DNA of 64,000 nucleotides, taken from NCBI RefSeq assembly GCF_014839805.1, contig NC_051137.1:9413170-9477169 (forward strand), read 5' to 3'. The notes beneath the pieces are model-generated. The model did no database searches. It was given only the letters and a program-made list of their open reading frames with translations, and was not told the origin of the DNA. Positions 10,850 to 25,000 of the stretch are shown piece by piece. Made by a program: the position numbers and the translations under genes. The stretch is from Manduca sexta. Its lineage: Eukaryota; Arthropoda; Insecta; Lepidoptera; Sphingidae. Position 1 is the stretch's first letter. The number at the start of each line of letters is the position of its first letter.

Positions 10850-11312
10850 TATATGAGGGTAATTTAGATTCCTTCTATGCTTGTTGTTCTGAGGAGTTAC
10901 TTCTATGCTTGTCATTGTTCTGAGGTAACTCGAGTACATAGAGACCACTCAAGTGCGAGTTTGACAAATTCATTCGAGTGGCTTGAGTAAATTCAGGCTC
11001 GGTCGCATCACTACTTTGTTCCTAGCTCTATACTTCATAAGTCAAAACAAATAATTATTTGTTCACGTTTGCTTATAATTCTCATGATTCTCTTTAATTC
11101 TTACATTATATCAGAGGCAAGCCAGGAAAAGTGAGCTTCTCAAAAAATAAATGAAATTTATAGCATGGAAAAGGTCCCACCAAGCCTTTGGAGATAGATA
11201 ACTGAACACAGTTCTTAACCACGAAGTTGGGCATCTTTATCAGAAGTTATATTAATAAAGATTACTATTGTACGAAACTTAAGAAAGCTAAATTCATAAT
11301 AATCTTCAAATT
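10850..11312. other. Intergenic, upstream of MTERF3
   Basis: Holds a short imperfect tandem duplication (10,871-10,895 and 10,896-10,925), one copy of which matches 2684-2711 in inverted orientation. No TATA box is obvious upstream of the MTERF3 start, as is common for housekeeping genes. Confidence 0.5.
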
Positions 11313-13095
11313 ATGATGTCGCTCTGTACCTACGTATTGAGAGGCTCAAAGCTTCATAATTTATTGAATGATGTAAAGAGTTTATCATCACATTATGTAC
11401 AAACTCAGCTACAAGATGTAAATGAAAGTAGTCACTATGAAAGAGATAAAGCAGAAAATTTATTACAGACTACTAATGCTGATTTATCTAATGTTACTCC
11501 ATACCTCCAAAATACTTTTAACATTGCTGCATATGTAAACAAATCTGAAACATTGAAACAACTAGTGAAGCTTAATGTAAATTTGAGTGTTATTGAAAAG
11601 AAACCATACATTATGGAAAAATTTTTGAAATTAGACTTTGAACGCAATATGAAATGCCATATAATATTTTTAAGTGACCTGATTGGAATGGAAAATATAG
11701 GTGAATTTATATCAAAAAATCCTATGATTTTTTATGAGCCCATAGAACACCTCAAGGTGCGAATAAATTACCTGCAATCAAAGGGTTTTATGTATGATCA
11801 AATTAATAGGATAGTGTCGAAAAATCCTTTTTGGTTAAATTTTAGGTAAAGTTCTTACTGTGAGCCTGTGTATGTTCATTTTAAAGTTTGGTCTTTGTAT
11901 TGTTTTAATTGAACAAAATTTTTTTTTTCAGTACTATAAGAATTGACAGAAGATTTGGATTTTTTCAGCAAACATTTGATTTAAATGGAAATGAAGTGAG
12001 ATATTTAGCAACTAAACTACCCAAATTAATAACCTACAATATACAGTTTATTAAATTTAATTATTTTGCTATAAAAGAAGAATTTGGATTTGAAGACCTA
12101 GAGATAAAAAAACTGCTTTTGGATAAGCCAAAAATATGGATGATAAGTAAGTAATAGTTGGAATCCTATGACAAGTCAGATGCATCTTTCTTATAACTTA
12201 AGTACTTATGTTCCATTAGTCACCCTACATTAAGCAGCATGTCCAATATAAATGCTTCAATCCAACATTTGTTAATATTGGACAAATCTAATGGATGAGT
12301 TAATATATTATCTTCTAGAATGTATTATTTTGCTTTATGTTTCTTCTTTCATTCTTCTGCCTACCCTTATCTTACTCCGAGACATTCAGTAGGTACCAAA
12401 ATATAAAAATTCACCTAAATATACACACTGCTGTTTTTGTGCAGAAACAATGCAAATCGCAACAATATTGTCTTGTCATAGGATGTGACAGACTAATTCA
12501 CTGTGATCAACTTTGACTACCTAATTAATATTATATATTAATAAAAATACCTGATTAAGATCAGGAGGTCATTGTCCATCTGCTGGGGTGAATCACTCTT
12601 TTTGCAATTACAAGCCTTATAATTGAAGAACAGCTTTAATTAGCCTAATATACCTCACTAAAGAAATATATTATTAACTAGCTTAAATTTCAAATTAATC
12701 GTTATTAATGCATAAAGAATGAATAAATCAGCATTTCTACAATTTTTAGGAATATAATTTAACAATAAAATAACATTGAATAAAGTGTATTACTTATATT
12801 TTTATTATTTATTTCAGATCAAAAAGTTCTGGGACAAAGATTCAATTATATACACAATATCATGAAAATTTCTCATAGTGCCATATTGGAGAGTCCAGAA
12901 GTATTGTTGTCAAGGAATTTTAGAATAAAACAAAGACATATGTTTTTAGAAAAGCTTGGCCGAGCTCAGTATGATCCAAAAAAAGAAAATTATATACCAG
13001 TAAAATGTTTAATAGAGGATACAGATGTTGAATTTTGTAAAAAGTATGCCAAATCAAATGTAGATGATTTCAATATGTTTCTGAAAACATTGTGA
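11313..13095 (+). CDS. mTerf3: Mitochondrial transcription termination factor 3 (mTERF domain protein)
   Basis: Three exons, 11313-11845, 11932-12146 and 12818-13095, join in frame with GT-AG introns to give 341 aa. The N-terminus (MMSLCTYVLRGSKLHN) is a plausible mitochondrial targeting sequence. The body is built of repeated Leu/Pro helical units typical of mTERF folds (for example SKNPMIFYEPIEHLKVRINY and LITYNIQFIKF). The C-terminus with GRAQYDP...NYIPV and DFNMFLKTL closely matches the MTERF3 subfamily. Known MTERF3 binds mitochondrial DNA/RNA and affects mitochondrial transcription and ribosome assembly. The start is the first of two adjacent ATGs. It converges on ERGIC3: its TGA is 2 bp from the ERGIC3 stop. 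AATAAA signals at 13,559 and 13,603 lie inside ERGIC3 intron 7. Confidence 0.9.
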
Positions 13096-13097
13096 CC

Positions 13098-16000
13098 TCA
13101 ACCAGTTTTACCTAACAACATTTTGCTTTGAAATGCATTCAGGGAATGATATAATAGAGTATCAAGTATTCCAGCCACAGTAAACACTCCGCCAACTATA
13201 GCACAAATGTTTGTAGCAAGATGTCCAATGGACCTGAAAAATCAAAATTCTTGTCAAACAACAAAGTATCCAAGGGTATCCAAATACAGAAGGTCTATTC
13301 TAGGCATAAGATGAATACGCTAGACATAAATATTGATAAGCAATAGATATACTTATATTAAAAAGAAAACATGAATTACTAACTTAGTTATTCAAGAACA
13401 AGATAAGAATATAAATGTTCTTAGTTAACTAAATATCTGTTAACATAGCAAAATAGCACACTACAATTGCAGACATAATATTCACAGTTAATTATAGATG
13501 GATTACGTAAAGCTGGCGCGTACCAGACGTCCATGTTACGCATTTGTGATGACTGTGAATAAATATTCGTTCGCAATCATGACGACGCATTGCTTTCGTA
13601 TCAATAAAGTAAAAAAATACAGTGGGATATTTTATTTGCATCTGCATGGCCCTTCCATTATTTTTAACAATTGTGTAAAATTATGACTATTGTGAACGTA
13701 TATTTAGAAAGAACGTATGTAAGGTAGTTCACTCGTAGCTCTTAATTCTTTTTTGCTGTGAATGACTAAGTAGACTGTTGCGTAGCTGTCCGTTCCCCTG
13801 ATGGTGAGCGATACGACTGCCCATAAACGGTTTAAACACCATTCAACACCTTGAATTAAGTACAAAGAATTGTTCGATATTCCACTGCACTCGCCATCCT
13901 GAGACATGAGATATTAAGTCTTATTATGTCCAGTAGTTACACAGGCTACAATGTCCTTCAAACCGGAACACAACAGTGACTACTCACTACACACTGCTGC
14001 TTAGCGGCAGAAATAGACATTGAGGTGGTACCTACCCTGCCGGAATCTTGCATATGAGAGACCAGTGATATACTTACTTAATTTTTTTCCTTAAAATCCT
14101 TACAATTTATGTTATTTTAGTTATACTTACTATGAATAACCTATTTACAGGAGACAAATTGTACAACGTTAGGTATTACTTTTTTTCTACTGGTCGCCTA
14201 AATTACTGATCTGCCGACCTTCTATTTTTAAAACCCTTTTAAATTATTTGTCATTTAATAAAATATTACCTAGTTTTACTGATAATTTTCTTACCTTTCC
14301 TTTTCTGTATATTTAACCATCAAAGGTGACAATTCATAACTGAAAAAGGCTCCAGGCATACCAGATTCTGCATTTACATTTGAGACTGATTTTTGATGTC
14401 TGGTTACTGAAAATTGATTAGTATGCAAAACTGTATTGTCTAATTTTACATACATTGTCGGAACTATCTTCAAGTAATACTGGAACATTACAGCTCCTGC
14501 AAATAAAATATCGTAACATTATTTAAATCTGTACATATTATAAATCAAAGGCCCCCAGAGCGTCTCTGTGCTTGTATGAAAACGATAAACTCAAAAACCA
14601 CTAAACAGGTACTTATCGATAAATTTTGTAATAGATATTTGTGTTTAAATAATATTTGCCTGTTTTTGTCTGGCGTTACGGATATTTTTCGTTTACATCC
14701 TAAAATTTAAGTTTTTTTATGATATTTACACAGATAGCTGGCTTACAATAGAAAAGCTTAATTTACAAAAAAGAGTTAATTGTTTTAAAAGTGAATAGCA
14801 AGTTATCAAAAAGTACCTAATGTTTCCTTTACGAAATGTCTAATCATTATTTGAAAATAAAATAAAAGAAGGAAGAGAGATTGTAAGTATTAGGTACATA
14901 AATAAAAACAGTAAGTCGAAATCAATATATTAACTTAGTAAATTTTGTAATATATGAAATATTAAATAAAAGATACATTCACTTATTAACGCTTTTAATT
15001 AAGATAAACAGAATTATTTCCAAATCTGAATGCAGAACGCTCGCCAACTGAACCCCTGGAATACCGGTCCCGTTTTGCATAGATGACGCTTTCGAATTTA
15101 ATGTAAAGGTGTTTAAATATTTACACCAAAAAAAATATTTTAAAAAGAAATTTACTTATGTACCTAACTGATTTGATTTCTATCTTTTGCTTTGGTAAAA
15201 ATGTAAAAGATGGTTCATACATTTCATAATTTTTGTTAGTGTTAGTGTAGTATGGTTAACGATGTAACACGGTAACCATAGGTAGCTAGATTAGTGACGA
15301 AGTGCTGAAGAAGAGAGCGGTGCGGTAAAGTCAACGACATAGACCGAACGGTCGTATCGAGAGGCTACAGACAGGAGGGGGAGGGGGGAGGGGTCATTTC
15401 ACTACCTCTATGTTGGATTAATTGATCAAAATTCGCATGCTAATGAAATTAATTCGAAATAGTAATAATTGCCATCACTACCTCTGTGGAACCTCCAGAC
15501 GGAAGACCTTATTAGGTCACTAAACGAGGCAGGATTTTACACTGTTGGCTATGCAGACGATGTGGGATCCTTGTAAATAGAATGTTCGAGGGAATGTTCT
15601 ATGTGACTTAATGCAGAAGTCCCATCATCGTGAAACTATGGTGTTCTGAAGGATTGTCTGTAAACCCATCTGAAACTGAACTAGTATTGTTCACAATGAA
15701 TGCTTACCTACTTTGAGGCAAAGTACTTAGGTGTAGTTTTGGACGATAAGCTGCTATCGAATAAACATCTGGAGCACTAACTGGACAAAGCCTGTATCAC
15801 CTTCTGGCAATGCAAAACACTCGTTGGAAAAACTTAGGGAGTCCACTTTAACATTAAGAATTGGCTATATGCAGCTGTGATACGGCCAACTATCTCCTAC
15901 GGAACCGTACTATGGTGACCCAAAACCATACTAGCCCAACCAAGGAGCAAATGGCACCATTTCTAAAGATTAGCTTGTACAGCCATAACGGGCGGCATGA

Positions 16001-19000
16001 AAATTACATTCACAGCAGCACTGAAGATAATGCTTGGGGCTACCAAAATTGGACGTCTTTATCTAACAGGCGGTGGCCTCAGCAGCAAATCAGACTAAAT
16101 ACATTAAAGCTCTGGATTCAATTAAAGGCGCTCAGTGTTATCTTTGAGGAGACTACCAATATCAACCACTGATAGCCGCCCCTAACTACAGTGTGCCCAA
16201 ACAACATACCCCCTTATTCATAAACGTTTTTTACCTATCTAAGGACTGAGTAAAGCTGTGATAACAAGTCTGTTTTTCAGTGCTGACGGCATGGCAGCCT
16301 TCGCAGTGTGTAGACATAGGGCCGTTGTGATTGGCTAATATTATTGTATCTCAGTATTAGCCAATCACAACGGCCCCATGTCTGTTTCTCAGTGCCCAAC
16401 GGCACTGAGAAGCAGACTTGTTATCACAGCTTTATTCCGTCCTTAGATAAAAAACGTCTATGATTAAGGGGGATAATATCTTGTGCAAAAGCTACTCTGT
16501 CCAGCTTGCTGAAGAACAAAATGACTGGTCTGGTATACACGAACTGTACATCAGTATCTATGACCTCCGTACACACCGATGGCTCAAAGACCACGACAGG
16601 ATCGGGTGCAATAATGTTCTCGTTGGAAATCAATGATATATTAATAGCTTTAGGCGAGAAGGCCTCCATATATCAAAATAAATGTATCACCACCACACAA
16701 GCTGCCAAAGCAGTGTACAAGCGGGGTCTAACAAGCCATAAAATACGCGTACTGTGACGCGGTACTACGAACCTTTGACAGTGAAACTATTCAGTTCGAG
16801 TTCATACTAGTACTAGTGTCACTTGGCATTGGAGGTGATAAGTTGTCTAACCTAGTCACCTTACAATGGATCAAGGGGCACAGTGGTTCTCTAAGTATTG
16901 ACGCAGCAAATCTAGTAGTGTTTGGGGGTTGCTGGAAATCCTAGATAAATTAACTCAAATTACTATTTGGGCAGCTTTTTTTTAGCCCCCACTTCAATAT
17001 GAGTTGGTTTTACTTCATAAATTATTGAAGGTAATTTTGTCTAGAAACTCGATATTTTTATCCTTGCAACACGGTTATTCTCGATTTACACATGGAGACA
17101 CTGGTTGACACAGATCTGACAGGCGACAGTTGACACTTGACATAAGTCGCATAATCATAAAAAAACCTTAGAGTTAAACTGTCAATTGTTAATACCAAAA
17201 CTAAAAAAAATAAACTAAGAATAAGTAAAATATTGCTAAAATGCCGGTTCCTGGTGGTGTGTATCAAAGTCAAGGTCCCTCATGTTTCGACAAAATGAAA
17301 ATGGGTTTCATGATTGGATTTTGTGTCGGTATGGCTAGTGGAGGACTGTTTGGTGGTTTCACAGCTTTGAGGTTATAATTAATTTTTTTTTATTTAGATA
17401 CAATTTTCTTCATAGACGTTGAAAATTTATACTATTGTATTACAGATATGGAGCAAGAGGCCGAGAATTGGTCCACTCTGTTGGAAAAGTTATGTTGCAA
17501 GGTGGTGGCACGTTCGGAACATTCATGGCAATAGGCACTGGAATTCGTTGTTGACTGGTCTCTTTAAATTAATATTAATTTGTATATATATGTTAGAATT
17601 CTGATATAAACTTGCAGTTCATCCACAAAAATGTGTTTCATTAGATAAATATATGTCAGTAATTACGAATTATACTAAAATTGACTCACACTTATATAAC
17701 TAATGCTTACAAGACTTTCTTTCACTTCAGTAGAAATGATAAAAAATAAAAGACTATTATTCAAAATTTCAACAACTCATTGTATTGCACAACGATAATG
17801 GCTAACAATTAGGTAATAAATAAAACTTTGAATTTAACAAAATATTCTATTGATACATAGACTTCTTTATGGTCTTAAAAATTTATAAAGATTTGAGTTA
17901 AAGTTGTGATTTTAAAAACATTTTCTCATGTGACAGTTTTTCAGCATGTGACATCATCTGATGAAAGTACATAATGCGGCTCAAAGCTGCCTGATAAGTG
18001 ATATCACAGAGCCAAAGGTTTAGGCTTTATAAACATGAAATTCTAAACCTAAGATTATTACACAACATAAGAGGCACGAAATAAGAGAGCTTTGAAATAT
18101 AGTGATTTATCAGTGAGTTATTATGTTACTAAGGGAGTTTTTGTACCATTTCATTTTACATCAATAACACAAAGCAAAGCAAAAAAACAGTGGTAGATTC
18201 AAGAAGGTTTAAAAGGCTTGTGAAAGACTAGTTTTGTTCACTAAACTCAGTGACCAATTGAAGTTTCGTTTTCGGTAAGTTTTGGCGCGAAATTGGTAAT
18301 TTATAAAAAAAAATTTAAATCAACACAGAATTTACATTTGTAAACGGTCGTAGTGAGATTATTTTGGTGAGAATAAAAAAAATATGATAATGCAGGAACT
18401 TGGTTAATATTTACTGATTTTTTATTGTCTATTATAATTTGTCTTTATTCCATTCTATTTCTATCCAATCAGCCCTGCAAAAATATTAAAGATAAAAATT
18501 GCGGACATACATAAAATGTAAAAATTTACCTATAAAAAGATTTCTTAAATATTTTTTCAAGCTTCATTTCAACTTATGATTTAGATGCAAAAATAATTTA
18601 TATTTTTATATATAAGTTTTACCAGGAAGAGAATATTTGTTACTTACTGTTTTATGTAATTCAGAGAGGTAACAAAAGTATCTGAAAGTACCGCGAAATA
18701 AATAGCCAAGAAAAGGATAACTCTTGAAAAAAAATATTCTAAAATACGCATTAATCTATTAATATTCGGTAGGAAAATATCATCATCTTTAAGACCATTT
18801 AAAAGGAAACTTTTTTTTTTTTTATCATGCGATCAGTCCTTTTGAATATGAGCAGATGAGATGTTAGAGTCGGAGGAATATAGGGCGCTACCCCCAGTGG
18901 AGTAAGCGCTTTCTTGGGAATGTTTAAGTTTTACTGGTTATCCTTATCAAAGATGTCACGCTGCTTTTTTAGCCGACGTATGCTATCGGGTATGGTGAGT

Positions 19001-22000
19001 TGACCCGCGAGTTGGTTGGGGTGCTTTTGTAGTCGTACTTTGTATTTAGCACTGCATAGCATTATTTCATTTTTGACTAGTGGTATGTTAAAAATTTCAT
19101 GGACTTCATTTGTTGTAATAAACCATGGTGCATTTGAGATTTGCTTCAGGATAGAGTTTTGCACCCTTTGCATTATCAACACATTGGAATTGCTAGCACA
19201 ACCCCAGAGCTGTAAGCCATATGTCCAAATGGGCTTTAAGATTGTTTTATAGATGATGATTTTGTTGTCTATTGCTAGTTTTGAATTTCTATTCAGCAGC
19301 CAGTACAATCCTTTGTACTTTAGATTGATTTCATCTCTCTTTGTTTCAATGTGCGTCTTCCATGTAAGTCTGCGGTCTAAGTGCATTCCTAAGTACTTTA
19401 CTGTGTTGCGGTGTGGAAGTTGTGTACCATTCAGTGTGACCGGTGCACAGTCTTCTTTGCGTAGGGTAAATGTGACATGTACCGATTTAGACACACTGGC
19501 AGCGATTCTCCATTTGGTAAGCCATTCTTCTACTTTATTTAGGCCTTTTTGTAGAATCCCTGAAGCTTGTATTGGGCAACTATTCGAAGCAAGTAAGGCA
19601 GTGTCATCAGCAAAGGTCGCGACAGTTATGTCTTGAGTATTTGGTAAGTCTGATGTGTATAGTGTGTACAAAACTGGTCCAAGTACGGAGCCTTGTGGAA
19701 CGCCCGCAGATATTGCATGGAATTCTGATGTGCAGTCGTTTTCCTTTACTTGGAATATTCGGTCAGAAATGTACTTCAATACTCCATAAAACGTATGTGG
19801 TAGCAGAGTTTTTATTTTGCACAGCAACCTTTTATGCCATACCCTATCAAACGCCTGTTTTATGTCGAGAAATGCAAAGGAGCAGTATTCTTTTTTTTCA
19901 AAAGCTTTTCTTATGGTCCTACACACTCTATGAACTTGTTCTATAGTGGCATGTTCTCTTCGAAATCCGAATTGATGATTGGGCACTATAGAATTTTCTC
20001 TAAGAACTTTATTTAGTCTCGTAAGTAATGTCTTTTCGAAAAGCTTGGAAATAACTGGGAGTAGGCTAATAGGTCTGTATGAGGTAATTTCGTTAGCAGG
20101 TTTACCAGGTTTGTGAATCATTATAATCTGGGAGACTTTCCATAGGTCTGGAAAATACCCCGCTCTCAGAATGGCGTTGAATAAATTAGTAAGATACACT
20201 ACTGATTTGCGCGGCAACTGTTGAAGAACTTTTTTATCAATGAGATCAAATCCCGGTGCTTTATTATTATCCATAGACTTTATATTTCTAAAGATCTCTT
20301 TGGGAGTTACTGTTTGTAGGGGTAATTCCAATTGAAGGTCTTGGTCAAGAATATAATTAATATCCGTTTCGTCTGTATTTGGTCTAGTTTCCTTTGGAAT
20401 GAAAACTCTGCTAAGGTGGTCAGCAAAAGCTTCAACCTTAGCTTGTCCAGTTCTAGCCCATTTTCCGTCCTGTCTCCGAAGTGGTGGTTTGTGATATAAA
20501 AGGTCGATCATAATTTTTGCATGCTTTCCATAATGAGTAGTTAGACGCTTTGGTGGCTGATAACCCTTCTAAGTATTTTTCCAGGACGATGTCATTAGCT
20601 TCGGCTATTAGAATTTTTAAATCATGGATTGCTCTGTTAAATGCTTTTTTGTCACTTGGATGCCTACTGGTGTGCCACACTCGTCGAAGTCTCCTTTTTT
20701 CCATTATTTGGGACCGTATAGTGTCGGAGTAAGTTTTACGCTGTAATGGGCGTTGGGTGACTTCTGGTGTAGACTTCCAGCAACATTATTGAATTGTCGT
20801 GGTTATTAATTTGGCGGCGCCCTCAATCTCAGTCTCTGTTGTTAATGAAGTTTTAAGATTAAGTTTATTATTAATTAGTTCCTGGAAGGCAATCCAGTCT
20901 GTACGTTTATTATATAAGTTTAAGATCTTTCCTGTATTGAAGGCTGTAGTACCAATGGTCAGTATTACTGGAGCATGATTGGAATTGGCGTTTAGACATG
21001 TTTGTACATGGTGGAAAAGTTTAGATAAACCTTTTATAATGAAGAAGTCTATAACGTCTGGTAGTCTGTTTGGGTCAGTAGGCCAGTTAGTGGGGTCGGC
21101 TGTTGAGATTGTAGTGAGTCTATTCTTATCTATACTTTTCTTAAGCTCTCTACCCCTGGTATTACTCAATCTTGAGGCGCAGTGAACATGTTTAGCATTC
21201 CAATCTCCGCCTGCTATGAAACGAAGACCCAAGGTGTTAAAGAATTCATCATATTGTTCCTGTAGAATTTTATTTTTCGGAGGGCAATATATGTCTGAAA
21301 CATTGCATGTTCCATTTTTATCTTCTATTGCAATAGTAGCTGCTTGAAGGTGGGCTTTTTTAAATTGTGGACATTCATGATGTTTAATACTAGATCTCAC
21401 AATAATAGCCGCTCCCGCATGTGCAGTTCCGTCTGGATGCTTAGTTGCGTAGATTCGATAATTACGTATCTTAATGCTGCTGTTGGCAGTAAAATGAGTC
21501 TCAGACACCAGTAGGATGTCAATGTTGTGTGTATTTAATAAAACTTCAACGTTATCCTTATTTGGAGATAGTCCGTCTAGATTCCAAGTGGCTAACTTTA
21601 GCGAAGTCATTTTGTAATATTTGATATGAGCGTTGTTATGAGCGCGATCAACGTACTCATTTGTTGTAGGATAACCTCAAATTTTTCTGCTTGTTTAAGT
21701 AGTATAGTTTCAAGTGTTTCGTTTGATGATGAGGTAATATGTGCTTCTATCGTGTTTTTGCTTGTTTTCAATACGTTGGTATAGCTTTCGCTATTTTTGG
21801 GTTCTAAGTTCAATATACTTTCCCCATTGGGAGGGTTTGGTGTGGTAGAGTTACCAATATCGTTAACTAAGGTTTTAGAATTGTATCTCATTTTAATGTT
21901 CAACTGCTTGTTGGATTTCCTGGTTAATATCTCTTTATAGACCTCACATCCCTTATAATTTGTTGGATAAGCTCCGAGACAAAGAGCGCATTTCGCTGGG

Positions 22001-25000
22001 GTATTGCGATCAGTCTTAGAGCATTCCGCTGTCTTATGAGGTCCTGCACATTTCACACATCTATATGGCCTCATGCAATAGTTTTTAGTATGGCCATATT
22101 GCTGGCAACGCTGACATTGGACAAATGTATTTCGTTTTTTTGGGTCTTCGATAGTAATTGACTGGTGGTATATATATTTAATATTTTTTACAGCTTTGTT
22201 ATTAGGCCCGTATACTAAAAAAACTAAAAGGAAACCTAACAATAAAAAAAAATATTTCACATTAGTGTAGGTACCTAATACCAATGCAAAACTTCCACCA
22301 CCTCATGGTATTGATTCAAGATATTTGCTGCCTGTAGTACCTATTATTTAGTAACTTCACTAGATGTAAATACAATATTGATTTGAGAATGGAAAATAAT
22401 TTATGCAGTCACAACATTTAATTTTATATTTATTATCATAAATAAATGACCTGGTGACATTTGTATTACATGCATTTTATATGGTTATAATTTTTCATCA
22501 GAGGTTATCAATCCTTATCAAACTTTTCGATTCTAGTTCATATCTATATTAATAGTACTGGCTGCATCGCATCTGATTTGAATTTAATTCGGTTATTAAA
22601 TGAAACTTACTTGTCACAAAGTGTACCTAAATGAACTTCCACCAAGTAATTTCTTCAATTTTGACTGGTTTGGTGGCATAGTAGTTTAATTGCATGCGCG
22701 GCACGATACCGCTCTGAGGTCTCGCAAAAACTAGTTTCATTCAATGGCATAATGTTTTATAATGTGTGACATTATAAAACATTATGCCATTGAATAAAAA
22801 AAAGCAAATATAAATATTACGGGGATGTGGCTGTGTCCAAAGCTAATTCAATCTCAAATTACAAATTCCCTTTACGAGAATCCTGTATATTATGACACCA
22901 TTTATTAAGTGCTATTTCTTACCTTCGGTAGCCAGTCCTTTTACGCCATCCAAGGGAGAAGTGTTGGCACTTTCAATGTTAGTTCCGAAAGACAGATGTC
23001 GAATTATATGAGTTGTGTTGAATACTGATGATGAGAATGGTTGCACATCATGTACATGGACATGATTTATGGTGAAACTCTTGCCTGGGGCTATGTGGAA
23101 ACTTCCTCCAACCTAGAAAAAATCGTAGCTATAAATTAACTTATGAAGTAACATTAAAGTTATATTATAGTCCAAATGCCCCCCATGGAGGCTGGGAGGT
23201 AGCCGTAATGCACTTCTAGCCAAAAGGAAAAAAAAGAAAAATAAAATCTAGGTGTAATTACTGTGGAGTCTTGTCAGTCTTATGACTATTTATTACTAAT
23301 GTAAGTAACTTTGAGTCAATATGTATTGAAATCCTCCAACTACTTCAGTGGTGACTATTTATGTTACACCTGTACTTTATATATTTTAAGTAGTATTTAT
23401 TTATAATAAAAATATATACCCTATTAACTTCCATATGTCCATATATTTGGCATCCTTCTTTAAGTGCTAAGTTTGTTTTCTCCAGTGACTCATCATTTTT
23501 ACATTGCTCAATAGTTGTTAAATTTGGTAAAGCCCACTTTCTCAGTCTATAAGCTTCTTTCACATCTTCACAAGTATTGCAACACCTGTAATAGAATCAT
23601 TTAATTTTTTCGCTTGATATGGTATGGTATAAAAAATATTTTGTTTCTGGTTAGTACTTCTATTAACCAACAATAACGCAATATACTATCTGTAACAGTT
23701 ATATATTTAACAAAAATGGTAAGATTTTTACAAAGACTATACAAAGATGGGACTTACTGAGATTCATTAAATGCAGCTCCATAACAGCTTCCACATGTAA
23801 TTATTGCTACTTCAGATGAATTCTGGTTTGCTTTTGCCTAAATGATTTATTAAAATTATTATGGAGTAAGATTATTATTTAAAATGTGTAATGTATATAT
23901 ATCTATTACATAAAATATTAAAAATGGTCTGGATTCTGGTGTAAACCAGAATATATTGTTTTTTTTTGGATTGGAGTAAAGTGCATTCAGCTAAGCTTCA
24001 ATGGTTTTTTGATGAGATGAGAGAAGGCTCAAAATGATTTTTTTACTTAGTAACTATATAAGTGATACCAGCATTTTATAAATCAAACTGGTTAATGAAA
24101 GCTGAAGATTAGGTGACAATATCTTTACAGACTACATTCTAATAACACTTCTAAAGCTAGTATGATAAGATCCACAAAATCAAGTAGAAGTCCCAATGAG
24201 TGTTAGGAAGAGCAAAAGTCACTTTTTTCATCGCACACAGCACATTTGTTCTTGGTTATAGTATCAGCTGTGCTATATAGGGTGGGGCCAAAAGAAACGG
24301 TGCAGTCTTAACTTTTGTAGTTTAAACTAAAAATCATAGTTTTATGGTATTTTTGCATTAAACATTCCACTTAACTGATCTTAACCAAATGCACTTTATT
24401 CAACTTTATTATTAATATTATTAATAATTATGCATTTAGTGTTTGGTCTTAGTTGATAAATATGTAAAAGGGTTAGCACATTAGGCAGTTGGACCATGTG
24501 CATGGGATTGTTCATAATATTGACAAAGTAATTACTGTAGAAGCAGTTGAAATTTCTTCTTTCTTGGGTTCTTCTATTGGGTTTCCGTTTAAGTCTAATC
24601 TTCGCTTATGTATATTTTGATCCATTTGTAGATGCTGTTCTCCAGATGAATCCATTGCATCAAGAACTAAATCTGGCAAACAAAATAAGTTTTACTAAAA
24701 TAGAAGTATATTGAATCATGATAACTGAAGTATTTAAGAAACAAGTGAACATACACTTTTTTTTAATAATTTGTCAGTGGGGCATTTTTATAAATGATAA
24801 AGTTAAAAAACTTCTAAATTGATCAAAATAATTTATCATTTCTTTAGAAATAACAAGAATTAATGAGCTAATACATTAAAAACAGCAACCACTGTGAGCA
24901 TGCCTCGCATCACAGGTTGCAAGACAGAGATAATATATCTTACAATAATTATTGACTACTTGGTGGCAACTTACTTCTCCGCTATAAATGTAGATTGTTT

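Larger units (their letters stand above)
18811..22224 (-). mobile_element. 5'-truncated Jockey-type LINE with intact target duplication
   Basis: It ends in a 13-nt poly(A) tail (seen as T at 18,811-18,823). The 11-bp sequence TAAAAGGAAAC is present at both 18,800-18,810 and 22,225-22,235, which marks the insertion precisely. Inside on the minus strand are the C-terminal part of a gag-like ORF1 (CCHC knuckles) and a near-complete ORF2 (endonuclease and reverse transcriptase). Total 3.4 kb; the missing part is the 5' end of ORF1. Well-preserved frames and a perfect duplication suggest a fairly recent insertion. It lies in ERGIC3 intron 6 in the sense orientation. Confidence 0.9.

Noticed and set aside
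24280..24500. Possible transposon end (GGGTGGGGCCAAAAGAAACG) in an ERGIC3 intron
   Set aside because: No matching inverted end or target duplication was found nearby.
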